From NCBI RefSeq assembly GCF_002995495.1, contig NZ_PVZV01000009.1:42888-106887 (forward strand): 64,000 nucleotides of DNA. Direction: 5' to 3'. This document shows, in pieces, positions 34,864 to 42,197 of the stretch. Positions within the stretch are counted from its first letter, which is position 1; each line of letters opens with the position of its first letter. This stretch comes from Actinocorallia populi (GTDB lineage: Bacteria > Actinomycetota > Actinomycetes > Streptosporangiales > Streptosporangiaceae). Made by a program: the position numbers and the translations under genes. The notes under the pieces were generated by a model. That model saw only the letters and a program-made list of their open reading frames with translations, did no database searches and was not told the DNA's origin.

Positions 34864-35538
34864 ATGCCAGAACTGCGACAGGAAGATCGTGTTTTCGTGC
34901 TCGACCTGGGCGACGGCGAGAACCGGCTCTCCCCGGACCTGGTGAAGCACGTCAACGTCCTGCTGGACGAGGTCACCGCGCAACCGGGCCCGGTCGCGCT
35001 CGTCACCACCGCGACCGGCGAGTTCTTCTCCCAGGGGATCGACCTGGAGTGGCTCGGCGAGCACAGCGGGGAGCAGGCCTCCTACATCACCGAGATCCAC
35101 GAGCTGCTGGCCCGCTTCCTCGCCCTGCCCGTCCCCACGATGGCCGCCGTCAACGGCCACGCCTTCGGTGTCGGCGCGATGCTGGCGATGGCCCACGACT
35201 TCCGGTTGATGCGGGCCGACCACGGGCACTTCTGCTTCCCCGAGGCCGACGTCAACACCCCCTTCACCCCCGGCATGGCCGCGCTCATCCAGGCCAAGAT
35301 CACCCCTGCCGCGGCGATCGCCTCGATGACGACCGCACGCCGTTTCGACGGGCTCCAGGCCCGGGAGCTCGGCCTGGTCGACGGCGTCGCCGACGCGGCC
35401 GGCCTGCTCGAGACCGCCGCCGCATGGGTGCGCCCCCTGGCGGACAAGGACCGCCCCACGCTGGGCGCGATCAAGTCGACGATGTTCGCCCCCGCCCTCA
35501 ACGCGCTCCGCGACCTCGGCGACATGAACCAGGCGTAG
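34864..35538 (+). CDS. Enoyl-CoA hydratase/isomerase-family protein
   Basis: A 224-residue crotonase-fold protein, shorter than typical 260-residue hydratases. The oxyanion-hole segments are visible (TGEFFSQGIDLEW and VNGHAFGVGAMLAMAHDFR). The two catalytic glutamates of enoyl-CoA hydratase are not both evident; the second position lies in FPEADVNTPFTPGMAAL, resembling the delta3,delta2-enoyl-CoA isomerase (PECI-like) group. Isomerase activity is therefore more probable than hydratase. ATG 34864 has an AAGGAGG site nine bases upstream. Two strong hairpins follow the stop. Confidence 0.85.
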   Translation: MPELRQEDRVFVLDLGDGENRLSPDLVKHVNVLLDEVTAQPGPVALVTTATGEFFSQGIDLEWLGEHSGEQASYITEIHELLARFLALPVPTMAAVNGHAFGVGAMLAMAHDFRLMRADHGHFCFPEADVNTPFTPGMAALIQAKITPAAAIASMTTARRFDGLQARELGLVDGVADAAGLLETAAAWVRPLADKDRPTLGAIKSTMFAPALNALRDLGDMNQA

Positions 35539-35546
35539 CCTCCGGA

Positions 35547-35568
35547 ACGCGGCCCTGCGGGGCCGCGT
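35547..35568 (+). terminator. First hairpin after the crotonase gene
   Basis: ACGCGGCCC and GGGCCGCGT form 9-bp arms with a 4-base loop, eight bases after the stop codon. Factor-independent termination is likely together with the second hairpin just downstream. Confidence 0.6.
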
Positions 35569-35570
35569 CC

Positions 35571-35604
35571 GGGGCCGCCCGGGGAGGAACTCCGGGGCGG
35601 CCCC
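35571..35604 (+). terminator. Second hairpin after the crotonase gene
   Basis: GGGGCCGCC and GGCGGCCCC enclose a partly self-paired 16-base centre and are followed by a short C-run rather than a T-run. It forms a tandem terminator with the preceding hairpin. Confidence 0.5.
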
Positions 35605-35696
35605 CCGTCCGGCGTGCTCGATATTTCGTTCATGCTTGCTTATGCCTGGGTTTGCAGGACTTTGGGTGCTGTTCCCACCTTGCCGAAAACTTCCTA

Positions 35697-35722
35697 TTTC
35701 CCACGATTTCATAGGTGGGAAA
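35697..35722. promoter_or_regulatory. Inverted repeat upstream of methyltransferase copy 4
   Basis: TTTCCCAC and GTGGGAAA with a 10-base AT-rich spacer lie about 180 bp before the start of methyltransferase copy 4, in the only AT-rich part of the 364-bp gap 35539-35902. A further half-site TTCCCACC occurs at 35672-35679. A regulatory role is possible but unproven. Confidence 0.35.
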
Positions 35723-35902
35723 GCGTCACCCCGGGGATCGGCCGAAGTGGGGAATTCGACCGTGGGGTAATTCCGGGATCCGGTATTGTGCGACAGGCGC
35801 GAAACGTCTATGGCGGCAGTTTCAGCGCCATTGTTCACCCGTGTCTCCCGCCCCCCGCCCGATTCCGCTGCTCACCCCGCTGGCGAACGCAAGGAACCCC
35901 CC

Positions 35903-36733
35903 GTGTCAGGCAAGAGCGTCATCCCGGACATCGACACCACGACAGCGCACTCGGCGCGCATGTACGACTACTACCTCGGCGGCAAGGACAACTACGCGGT
36001 CGACCGCAAGGCCGCCGACGGCGTCATCGCCCTGTTCCCCGACACCCCCCGGATTGCCGCGGAGAACCGGGCCTTCATGCGCAGGGCCACCGCGGCGATG
36101 GTGCGGGAGGGGGGCGTCCGCCAGTTCGTCGACCTGGGGTCCGGGCTGCCCACGGTCGACAACCTGCACGAGGTCGCCCAGCGGACGGCCCCCGGCAGCC
36201 GCGTGGTGTACGTCGACAACGACCCCATCGTGCTCGCGCACGGGCGGGCCCTGCTGGAGGGCAACGGCCTCACCCGGGTGATCACCGCGGACCTCCGCGA
36301 TCCCGACGGGCTGCTCGCCGACTCCGCGCTCACCGGGCTGATCGACTTCGACCGGCCGGTCGGGCTGATGATGATCTCGGTCCTGCACTTCATCGAGGGC
36401 GACCTGGCGCCGCTCCTCGCCGGCTACCTGGACCGGCTCGCGCCGGGCTCCTACCTGGCCCTCTCCCACGTCAACGCCGAGAACGCCGACACCGGCCGCG
36501 CGGACCTCGTCAGGAACACCTACCGGAACTCGGCCTCGTCGCTGACCTACCGGACCAGAGACGAGATCGCGGGCCTGCTCGCCGGCTGCGACCTGCTGGA
36601 CCCGGGGATCGTCCCCGCCTGGCGATGGCGGCCCGATTCCGCCGGCACGGCGGAGCCCGCACCGGCCGCGGGCGACGTCCGGCCGGCCAGGTCGGCGATC
36701 CTCGCCGGAGTCGGCCGCCTCGCCGGCCGGTGA
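35903..36733 (+). CDS. DUF574/Methyltransf_19 SAM-dependent methyltransferase, copy 4
   Basis: A 276-residue DUF574 methyltransferase with RMYDYYLGGKDNY signature, SAM motif DLGSGLPT, VYVDNDP and ISVLHFI. GTG 35903 is chosen because an AAGGA lies seven bases upstream and the protein then begins, like its paralogues, about 20 residues before the signature. It is monocistronic and convergent with the alcohol dehydrogenase gene, with a strong hairpin between. The C-terminus is longer and Ala/Pro-rich compared with copies 1-3. Confidence 0.87.
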   Translation: MSGKSVIPDIDTTTAHSARMYDYYLGGKDNYAVDRKAADGVIALFPDTPRIAAENRAFMRRATAAMVREGGVRQFVDLGSGLPTVDNLHEVAQRTAPGSRVVYVDNDPIVLAHGRALLEGNGLTRVITADLRDPDGLLADSALTGLIDFDRPVGLMMISVLHFIEGDLAPLLAGYLDRLAPGSYLALSHVNAENADTGRADLVRNTYRNSASSLTYRTRDEIAGLLAGCDLLDPGIVPAWRWRPDSAGTAEPAPAAGDVRPARSAILAGVGRLAGR

Positions 36734-36771
36734 GGCGGCCGCCGATCGCGGTTGCGCACGGCCCGCCTCGG

Positions 36772-36795
36772 CCGTGCGGCGGGTCCGCCGCACGG
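36772..36795. terminator. Bidirectional terminator hairpin
   Basis: Eleven-base perfect arms (CCGTGCGGCGG and its complement) with a 2-base centre lie between the convergent methyltransferase and alcohol dehydrogenase genes. An alternative pairing with GCACGGCC just upstream is possible. Confidence 0.6.
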
Positions 36796-36825
36796 CCGTC
36801 GAGGCGTGCCGGTGTCCGCGGGGCC

Positions 36826-37932
36826 TCAGAAGCGGATGATCCCGCGGAGGATCTCGCCGTTGCGCATGTCCTCGTAGCCCTGGTTGACCTCCTCCAGGGT
36901 GTACTCCCTGGTGATCATCTCGTCGAGCTTGAGCTGGCCCGTCTTGTAGAGCTCCAGCAGGCGGGGGATCTCGTGGTGGCCGCTGGAGGAGCCGTACAGC
37001 GAGCCGCGGATCTGCTTCTCCAGCATGGTGAGCATGAAGAGGTTGCCGCTCATCTCGGCGTTGGCGAAGTTGGCGACGGCGGTGACGACGACCTTGCCGC
37101 GCTTGGTGACCAGGTCCAGGGCCGGGCCGATGTAGGCGCTCTCGGCGCGGTCGGTGGTGATGATGAACGAGTCGGCCATGTTGCCGCGGGTCAGCTCGAC
37201 GACCAGGGGACCGGCCTCCTCGACGCTGGCCACGGCGTGGGTGGCGCCCAGCTCCAGGGCCTTGGTGCGCTTGAACTCCACCGGGTCGACGGCGATGATG
37301 TGGCGCGCTCCGGCGATGCGGGCGCCCTGGACGGCGCTGGCGCCGATGCCGCCGATGCCCTGCACCACGACGGTCTCGCCCGCCCGCACCTCGGCGGTCC
37401 GCACGGCGCTCCCGTAACCGGTGGGCACGCCGCAGCCGATCAGGGCCGCCTTGTCCAGCGGGGTGCCGTTGTCGACCTTGACGACCGAGGCGATCGGGAC
37501 GACCGTGTACTCGGCGAAGGCGCCCAGCAGGGACATCTGCCCGATGCCCTGGCCGCGGGCGTGGAAGCGGTAGGTGCCGTCCAGCTGCGGGCCGTTGATG
37601 AGGTGCGCGCCCAGGTCGCACAGGTTCTGCATGCCCCGCGCGCAGTACGAGCAGTGGCCGCAGGACGGGATGAAGCTGAAGACGATCGAGTCGCCCTCGG
37701 CGACCTGGGTCACCCCGGGTCCGGTCTGGACGACGACGCCGGCGCCCTCGTGGCCGCCGACGACCGGGAGCGGCATCGGGATGTCACCGGTGACCAGGTG
37801 GTCGTCGGAGTGGCACAGCCCGGTGGCGACGAGCTTGACCAGGACCTCGCCCTCCTTGGGCGGGTCGAGCTCGACCTCCTCGACCTGCCACTTCTCGTTC
37901 TGTCCCCACAGGATCGCGGCCTTGGTCTTCAT
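36826..37932 (-). CDS. NDMA-dependent (Rxyl_3153-type) zinc alcohol dehydrogenase
   Basis: A 368-residue medium-chain zinc dehydrogenase. Catalytic-zinc ligands appear in GLCHSDDH and GHEGAGVV, the structural-zinc lobe in PSCGHCSYCARGMQNLCD has four spaced cysteines, and the nucleotide-binding motif is GIGGIGASA. The overall sequence matches the actinobacterial group that keeps a tightly bound NAD and uses an artificial acceptor such as NDMA in vitro, with a mycofactocin-type partner in vivo in some members; that assignment is from recognition and not proof. Own promoter at 37972-38001. Confidence 0.88.
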   Translation of the reverse strand: MKTKAAILWGQNEKWQVEEVELDPPKEGEVLVKLVATGLCHSDDHLVTGDIPMPLPVVGGHEGAGVVVQTGPGVTQVAEGDSIVFSFIPSCGHCSYCARGMQNLCDLGAHLINGPQLDGTYRFHARGQGIGQMSLLGAFAEYTVVPIASVVKVDNGTPLDKAALIGCGVPTGYGSAVRTAEVRAGETVVVQGIGGIGASAVQGARIAGARHIIAVDPVEFKRTKALELGATHAVASVEEAGPLVVELTRGNMADSFIITTDRAESAYIGPALDLVTKRGKVVVTAVANFANAEMSGNLFMLTMLEKQIRGSLYGSSSGHHEIPRLLELYKTGQLKLDEMITREYTLEEVNQGYEDMRNGEILRGIIRF

Positions 37933-37971
37933 CGTGTTCGTCCTCTCGGGGGTGGGTCACAGCTGTCACAC

Positions 37972-38001
37972 ACCATACGAATCATGGATGATGTATGACA
38001 A
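37972..38001 (-). promoter_or_regulatory. Promoter of the alcohol dehydrogenase gene
   Basis: On the minus strand TTGTCA (38001-37996), an 18-base spacer and TATGGT (37977-37972). It lies about 40 bases before the start codon; GTGTGACAGCTGTGAC downstream has partial dyad symmetry and could be an operator. Confidence 0.5.
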
Positions 38002-38069
38002 GACTCGAGTCTCATTCATCCCCCGCGGACCGCGTGCGACCGCCTGCGCGGCACGCCGGAGAACGCGGC

Positions 38070-38105
38070 GGGCCCCGGGGAGCTACCCAGCCCCGGGGCC
38101 CTTTT
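38070..38105. terminator. Strong hairpin with T-tract downstream of the tRNA-like RNAs
   Basis: Eleven-base arms GGGCCCCGGGG/CCCCGGGGCCC with a 10-base loop, followed on the plus strand by TTTT. On the minus strand it follows the two tRNA-like RNAs and could stop their transcript before the alcohol dehydrogenase promoter. Confidence 0.55.
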
Positions 38106-38137
38106 GTCCGCTCTTCTGGCACGCCGGCGGCGTTTAA

Positions 38138-38245
38138 GGACGGGGATCATCCGTGATGACGGCGCGCTCTACGGTTGAGCTACCGCGCCATGTGGAGGCG
38201 CGGGCCGGATTTGAACCGGCAACCCGCCGTGCTCCGTCCCCGTCC
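38138..38245 (-). ncRNA. Circularly permuted tRNA-like RNA, unit 2 (YrlA/Y-RNA-like)
   Basis: Reading the minus strand: GGACGGGG (38245-38238), ACGGCG (38230-38225), a T arm with GCCGG stem and TTCAAAT loop (38220-38204), acceptor 3' strand CCGCGCC (38203-38197), a 7-base loop TCCACAT that includes a CCA, acceptor 5' strand GGCGCGG (38189-38183), D arm GCTC/GAGC (38180-38166), CGCCGT (38164-38159) and CCCCGTCC (38145-38138). The acceptor strands pair over 7 bp, ACGGCG pairs with CGCCGT where the anticodon stem belongs, and GGACGGGG pairs with CCCCGTCC over 8 bp to close the RNA. Order T arm - acceptor - D arm is permuted relative to tRNA and equals the tRNA-like module of YrlA Y RNAs. The D loop lacks the second conserved G. 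Confidence 0.7.
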
Positions 38246-38271
38246 GGTCGATCCGGCGATGAGCGGTGCTT

Positions 38272-38401
38272 GCTGAGATTGGAGCGAGAGCCTGAGATTG
38301 ACCGGGCTGCCTCTACCGATTGGGCCACCCCGGCAGGAGTGCCGGGGGCAGGACTCGAACCTGCACTGTCACCACCGTTCAGACTGAGCCTCATCCTCAG
38401 C
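38272..38401 (-). ncRNA. Circularly permuted tRNA-like RNA, unit 1 (YrlA/Y-RNA-like)
   Basis: On the minus strand: leader GCTGAGGATG (38401-38392), T arm with GCAGG stem and TTCGAGT loop (38364-38348), acceptor 3' strand CCCCGGC (38347-38341), 6-base loop ACTCCT, acceptor 5' strand GCCGGGG (38334-38328), D arm GCC/GGC with an AATCGGTAG-type loop (38325-38309) and trailer ending CAATCTCAGC (38281-38272). The acceptor pairs over 7 bp; CGG in the leader pairs with CCG after the D arm, and TGA with TCA beyond it, giving an interrupted extension of the anticodon-stem position. Leader and trailer ends pair in GCTGAG/CTCAGC. CAATCTCAG occurs twice in the trailer, so two alternative closures exist. 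Same permuted order as unit 2, with different arm sequences. Confidence 0.65.
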
Positions 38402-38403
38402 TT

Positions 38404-38443
38404 TCCGGGCCCTTCGGCCCGGACCCCCGCGCTCCAGCGGGGG
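38404..38443 (-). terminator. Two hairpins between the 243-aa gene and the tRNA-like RNAs
   Basis: TCCGGGCC/GGCCCGGA (38404-38423, 8-bp arms, 4-base loop) and CCCCCGC/GCGGGGG (38424-38443, 7-bp arms, 6-base loop) lie between the stop at 38453 and RNA unit 1. No T-tract on the minus strand. They could end the mRNA or act as a processing or partial read-through element. Confidence 0.4.
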
Positions 38444-38452
38444 AGTCCTCGA

Positions 38453-39184
38453 TCAGGCGAAGAGGTAGCGGAACACCGCGTCCCCGACCTGCCGGTCGGC
38501 GACCTCGATCCCGTTCGCCTCCTCGCGGGCGTACTTCACCGCCGCCATGAGCTTCTCGACGCGCTCGCGCAGCTCGTTGACGCGCCTGGCCGGCATGGCG
38601 CCGGAGAAGCCGACCTTGGTCCAGGTGCCGACGACGATGTCCTCGGTGTAGGTCTCGACCTGGGCGGGGTGCTTGTCCGTCGCCTCGTACAGGACGTGGG
38701 CCCGCGGGACCTTCTTCGTCCGGGTCGTGCGGACCGGTTCCGTGCGCCACACGTCCGCGGACTCGTCGAAGGTCCAGGTCTCGGCGGCGTCCAGGACCGG
38801 CAGTTTCCCGATGAGGGTCTGCAGATCGGTGAGCTGCTTCTCGAGGAACAGCAGGTAGGTGACCGGAACGTCGGACAGGAGGGTCCGGCCGTCCACGGTG
38901 ACGTCCGCGCGCGCCTCGCAGTTCGCCCAGTCCTTGGTGGCGACCACGTCGAACAGCCGCGACAGGGCGACACCGGCCTCCCGCAGGACGTCCTCCGCCC
39001 GGACCTGGACCCTGGCCGACTCCGGGGGCAGGGTCTCGCCCTCGTCGTCGTTGGGCTGGTAAGTCCGCGAGATTCCGGACAGGAGGGCGGGTTTCTGGAG
39101 CCGGTGGTAGGCGTCGGTCAGGTCACGCTGAGTTCGGGACTTGGTCCCCTTTTCTACCGCGATGATCTGGTTCAACTTGGACAC
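38453..39184 (-). CDS. Conserved protein of unknown function next to the tRNA-like RNAs
   Basis: A 243-residue, soluble, charged protein without a catalytic motif that I can name; it resembles an uncharacterised actinobacterial family (DUF7873-like, from memory). Segments likely to be conserved are the N-terminal KLNQIIAVEKGTKSRT, then FDVVATKDWANCEARADV, DVPVTYLLFLEKQLTDL, ETWTFD, a KHPAQVETYTEDIVVGTWTK strand region, and a C-terminal helix PARRVNELRERVEKL followed by KYAREEAN. GTG 39184 opens the conserved region. Ten bases after its stop begin hairpins and then two permuted tRNA-like RNAs on the same strand, so protein and RNAs may share a transcript and act together; an RNA-binding or RNA-maturation role is speculation. 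Confidence 0.75.
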   Translation of the reverse strand: MSKLNQIIAVEKGTKSRTQRDLTDAYHRLQKPALLSGISRTYQPNDDEGETLPPESARVQVRAEDVLREAGVALSRLFDVVATKDWANCEARADVTVDGRTLLSDVPVTYLLFLEKQLTDLQTLIGKLPVLDAAETWTFDESADVWRTEPVRTTRTKKVPRAHVLYEATDKHPAQVETYTEDIVVGTWTKVGFSGAMPARRVNELRERVEKLMAAVKYAREEANGIEVADRQVGDAVFRYLFA

Positions 39185-39414
39185 CCGGCGAGCATACTGC
39201 CCGGCATCCGGGATTTCCTTTGAATAAAAAGACGGAAGGCGCAGGCTCCCGGAATTCAGTACAGAACGCCGAGGAAGTCCAGACCGCCCATCGTGACTCC
39301 AGGCGACCCCGGCGTGACGCCGAGGGCGCCGCGGGGTCAGAGTCGCGCTTCGGGAACGGGGGGCGCTGGGGGCATGGCGAGCCCCTCCCCGGTGCGGTGT
39401 CCCGTGGCGGATTT

Positions 39415-39448
39415 GCGACATCACCCCGTGCCGCGAGGGTGATGTCGC
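39415..39448. promoter_or_regulatory. 12-bp inverted repeat upstream of MFS gene, half-site shared with alkA
   Basis: GCGACATCACCC and GGGTGATGTCGC flank a 10-base centre about 76 bp before the MFS start. The sequence GGGTGATGTCGCGG recurs exactly in front of the Ada-AlkA gene (minus strand, 42252-42239), followed at the same spacing by GCCAGC in both places. The other parts of the 339-bp gap 39185-39523 show no gene. Confidence 0.45.
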
Positions 39449-39523
39449 GGATCGGCCAGCTTCGGCTGTGCGGAGCCTGTTGAACTGATCGCGCAACGGC
39501 AGGCTCCCCACAGGACGGAATCC

Positions 39524-40753
39524 ATGACCTCGACGAACACCGCCACCGCGCACCCGCCGGACGGAGCCGGCCCGCCCGCCCGAACCCCGCGCTCCGGCCG
39601 GCTCGCCGTGGTCGCGGTGATGCTGGGCATCTTCTCGATCGTCACCACCGAGATCCTGCCGATCGGCCTGCTCACCCGGATCGGTGCCGACTTCACCGTC
39701 TCCGACGGGATGGCGGGGCTGATGATGACGATGCCCGGACTCCTGGCGGCGGTCTCCGCACCGGTGGTCACCGTGGCGACCGCGCGCGCGGACCGCCGGC
39801 TGATGCTGTGCGTGTTCATGTTCCTGCTCGCGTCGGCGAACCTCCTGGCCGCGGTGGCGCAGGACTACTGGCTCGTCCTGGTCTCCCGCGTCGTCGTCGG
39901 CGTCGTCATCGGCGGCTTCTGGTCGATCGGCGCCGGGCTGGCCGAACGCCTGGTGCCCGCGGAGTCGGCGGGCCGCGCCACAGCGGTGATCTTCTCCGCG
40001 GTGCCGCTGGGCTCCGTGCTCGGCGTGCCGGCCGGCACCCTCATCGGCGACCTGGCCGGCTGGCGTGCGGCGTTCGCCGTCATGGGCGTCCTGGCGTTCG
40101 GGGTGCTGGCCATGCTGCTCCTGGTCATGCCGCCGCTGCCGCCGGTCCGTGCCACCCGCCTGAGCGTGCTGCGCGGCATGCTCCGCGGCACCGGCACGCG
40201 CTTCGCGCTGCTGCTGACCTTCCTGATCGTGCTGGCGCACTTCGGGGCCTACACCTACGTGGCCCCGTTCCTGGAGCAGGTCACCGGCGCCGGTCCCGGG
40301 TCGATCACCGTCTTCCTGCTGGTCTACGGTGCCGCGGGGATCGCCGGAAACTTCCTGGGCGGGGCGGCGGTGGCCCGCCGCCCGCGGGCCGTCTTCGGCC
40401 TCGCCGCCGGTCTGATCGCGTCCGCCGCCCTGCTGCTGCCGGTCCTGGGACGCTGGGAGGTCGGGGCCGCCGTCCTGCTGGTCGTCTGGGGCGTCGCCTA
40501 CGGCGCCGTCCCCGTCTCCTCCCAGACCTGGTTCGCCAAGGCGGCCCCGGGCTCACCCGAAGCGGCCTCGGTGCTGTTCACCGCCTCCTTCCAAGCGACG
40601 ATCTCGCTCGGCGCGCTGGCCGGAGGCCTGGCCGTGGACCGCGCCTCCCCGTCGGCGGTCATGGTCCTGGGCGGTGCCACCGCCGCGCTCACGGTCCTGG
40701 CCGTGTGGCTCACCGGGGCGCCGCTACGACGTCACGGGTGGGCATCTCGTTGA
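39524..40753 (+). CDS. DHA1-family MFS transporter
   Basis: A 409-residue transporter with about 12 transmembrane segments of the AraJ/sugar-efflux-like DHA1 group. Seen are TM1 with FSIVTTEILPIGLL, motif A-like ATARADRRLMLC after TM2, and the GGFWSIGAGLAERLVP stretch of TM4-5, all typical of this subfamily that exports sugars, nucleosides or drugs. A 12-bp inverted repeat lies upstream. The 3' end overlaps the convergent Ada-AlkA gene by 44 bp. Substrate unknown. Confidence 0.9.
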   Translation: MTSTNTATAHPPDGAGPPARTPRSGRLAVVAVMLGIFSIVTTEILPIGLLTRIGADFTVSDGMAGLMMTMPGLLAAVSAPVVTVATARADRRLMLCVFMFLLASANLLAAVAQDYWLVLVSRVVVGVVIGGFWSIGAGLAERLVPAESAGRATAVIFSAVPLGSVLGVPAGTLIGDLAGWRAAFAVMGVLAFGVLAMLLLVMPPLPPVRATRLSVLRGMLRGTGTRFALLLTFLIVLAHFGAYTYVAPFLEQVTGAGPGSITVFLLVYGAAGIAGNFLGGAAVARRPRAVFGLAAGLIASAALLLPVLGRWEVGAAVLLVVWGVAYGAVPVSSQTWFAKAAPGSPEAASVLFTASFQATISLGALAGGLAVDRASPSAVMVLGGATAALTVLAVWLTGAPLRRHGWASR

Positions 40754-42197
40754 TCGGGTGGCCGCCCGCGGCCCAGAGGTGCTGCGCCGCGTAGCCGCGC
40801 CACGGCCGCCAGGCGGCGGCGCGGTGGACCAGGGCCGCGGGGGTGGCCGGCAGGGCCAGCTCGCCGGCCGCCCGCCTGATGCCGAGGTCGGTGGCGGGAA
40901 AGGCGTCCGGATCGCCCAGCGCGCGCATCGCGATGGTCTCCACCGTCCACGGCCCCACGCCGGGCAGGTCCTCCAGTCTGGCGCGGGCTTCCCGCCAGTC
41001 GCCGCCCGCGCCCAGGTCGATGTCGTCCGAAGCCAGGGAGGCGATCAACGCGACGAGGGTGCTCCTGCGCTTTTGCGGCAGCGCCAGAGCGGCCGGATCG
41101 AGGTCGGCCAGGTCGGACGGAGCGGGGAACACGCGGGTGAGCCCGCCACCGGCGTCCGTGACGGGAACGCCGTGCGCGGCCGCCAGGCGTGCGGCGTGCG
41201 TACGAGCGGCCGCCGTGGAGACCTGCTGCCCGAGCACGGCCCGGATGGCGAACTCCGCACCGTCGACGGTCTGCGGGATGCGGCGGCCGGGGTTCTCGCG
41301 GACCAGCGGGCCGAGGACCGGGTCGCGTCCCAGCAGCTCGTCGATGGCCACCGGGTCGGCGTCCAGGTCCAGCAGGCGGCGGCAGCGGTTGATGGCGGTG
41401 GTCAGGTCGCGCAGGTCGGACAGGGCCAGCGAGCACTGGACGTACGGGGCGCCGGTGGGCCGGAGCTCGGCGATGCCGTGTCCGTGCGGCAGGCGCAGGG
41501 TGCGCCGGTAGGTCCCCGAACGCCACTCCTCCACGCCCGGCACCGAGGTGGCCACCAGGTGCCCGAACAGGTTGTCCGGGCACAGGGGGGCACGAAACGG
41601 CAACCGCAGGGAGACCGTGCCGGTGACGTCCGCCGGGCGGCCGCGGTGACGCAGCCCGGTGGGGGACAGGCCGAACACCGCGCGCACGGTGTCGTTGAAG
41701 GTGCGGACGGAGGAGAATCCCGCCATGAAGGCCACGTCGGCCATGGGCAGCGCGGTGGTCTCGATGAGCAGCCGCGCCGCCTGGGCGCGTTGCGCCCGTG
41801 CCAGCGCGGCGGGCCCGGCGCCGACCTCGTCCTGCAGCCGGCGTTCGACCTGGCGCAGGGAGTAACCCAGCCGGGCCGCCAGGCCGGTCACGCCCTCCCG
41901 GTCGACGATCCCGTCCTTGATCAGGCGCATCGCGCGGCCCGCCAGGTCCGCCCGCTCGTTCCACTGCGGCGAACCGGGAACCGCGTCGGGCCGGCACCGC
42001 TTGCAGGCCCGGAATCCGGCCCGCTGGGCGGCCGCCGCACTGGGGTAGAAGCTCATGTTCTCCGGCTTGGGCGGCATCACGGGGCAACTGGGCCGGCAGT
42101 AGATGCCGGTCGTCAGCACCGCGGTGAAGAACCATCCGTCGAACCGCGTGTCCCTGGACCGCACCGCTCGGACGCACCGCTCCACGTCTTCATGCAT
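40710..42197 (-). CDS. alkA: Ada-AlkA composite: methyl-responsive regulator fused to 3-methyladenine DNA glycosylase II
   Basis: A 495-residue multidomain protein. Residues ~1-75 form the Ada zinc-binding domain with YCRPSCPVMPP and RACKRCRPDA providing four cysteines, the first of which accepts methyl groups from phosphotriesters in Ada. Residues ~85-185 are an AraC-type helix-turn-helix region. The C-terminal ~300 residues are AlkA: an N-terminal sheet, then the helix-hairpin-helix LPGVGPWTVETIAMRAL and a catalytic aspartate in FPATDLGIRR. It excises alkylated bases and may activate its own gene. The Ada methyltransferase domain itself is absent. ATG 42197; 3' end overlaps the convergent MFS gene. 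Confidence 0.93.
   Translation of the reverse strand: MHEDVERCVRAVRSRDTRFDGWFFTAVLTTGIYCRPSCPVMPPKPENMSFYPSAAAAQRAGFRACKRCRPDAVPGSPQWNERADLAGRAMRLIKDGIVDREGVTGLAARLGYSLRQVERRLQDEVGAGPAALARAQRAQAARLLIETTALPMADVAFMAGFSSVRTFNDTVRAVFGLSPTGLRHRGRPADVTGTVSLRLPFRAPLCPDNLFGHLVATSVPGVEEWRSGTYRRTLRLPHGHGIAELRPTGAPYVQCSLALSDLRDLTTAINRCRRLLDLDADPVAIDELLGRDPVLGPLVRENPGRRIPQTVDGAEFAIRAVLGQQVSTAAARTHAARLAAAHGVPVTDAGGGLTRVFPAPSDLADLDPAALALPQKRRSTLVALIASLASDDIDLGAGGDWREARARLEDLPGVGPWTVETIAMRALGDPDAFPATDLGIRRAAGELALPATPAALVHRAAAWRPWRGYAAQHLWAAGGHPINEMPTRDVVAAPR

Noticed and set aside
38138..38245. Attachment site of an integrated element using a tRNA 3' end
   Set aside because: No integrase, relaxase or direct repeat is nearby, and a 5' half directly after a complementary 3' half is not expected at an att site.
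38138..38401. Two or three ordinary tRNA genes on the minus strand
   Set aside because: T arms precede D arms in each unit and no 3' half follows either D arm, so no complete conventional cloverleaf can be drawn; the anticodon cannot be assigned.
39193..39210. Short upstream reading frame before the 243-aa gene
   Set aside because: An ATG-started frame of about a dozen codons overlaps the GTG start, but nothing distinguishes it from chance.
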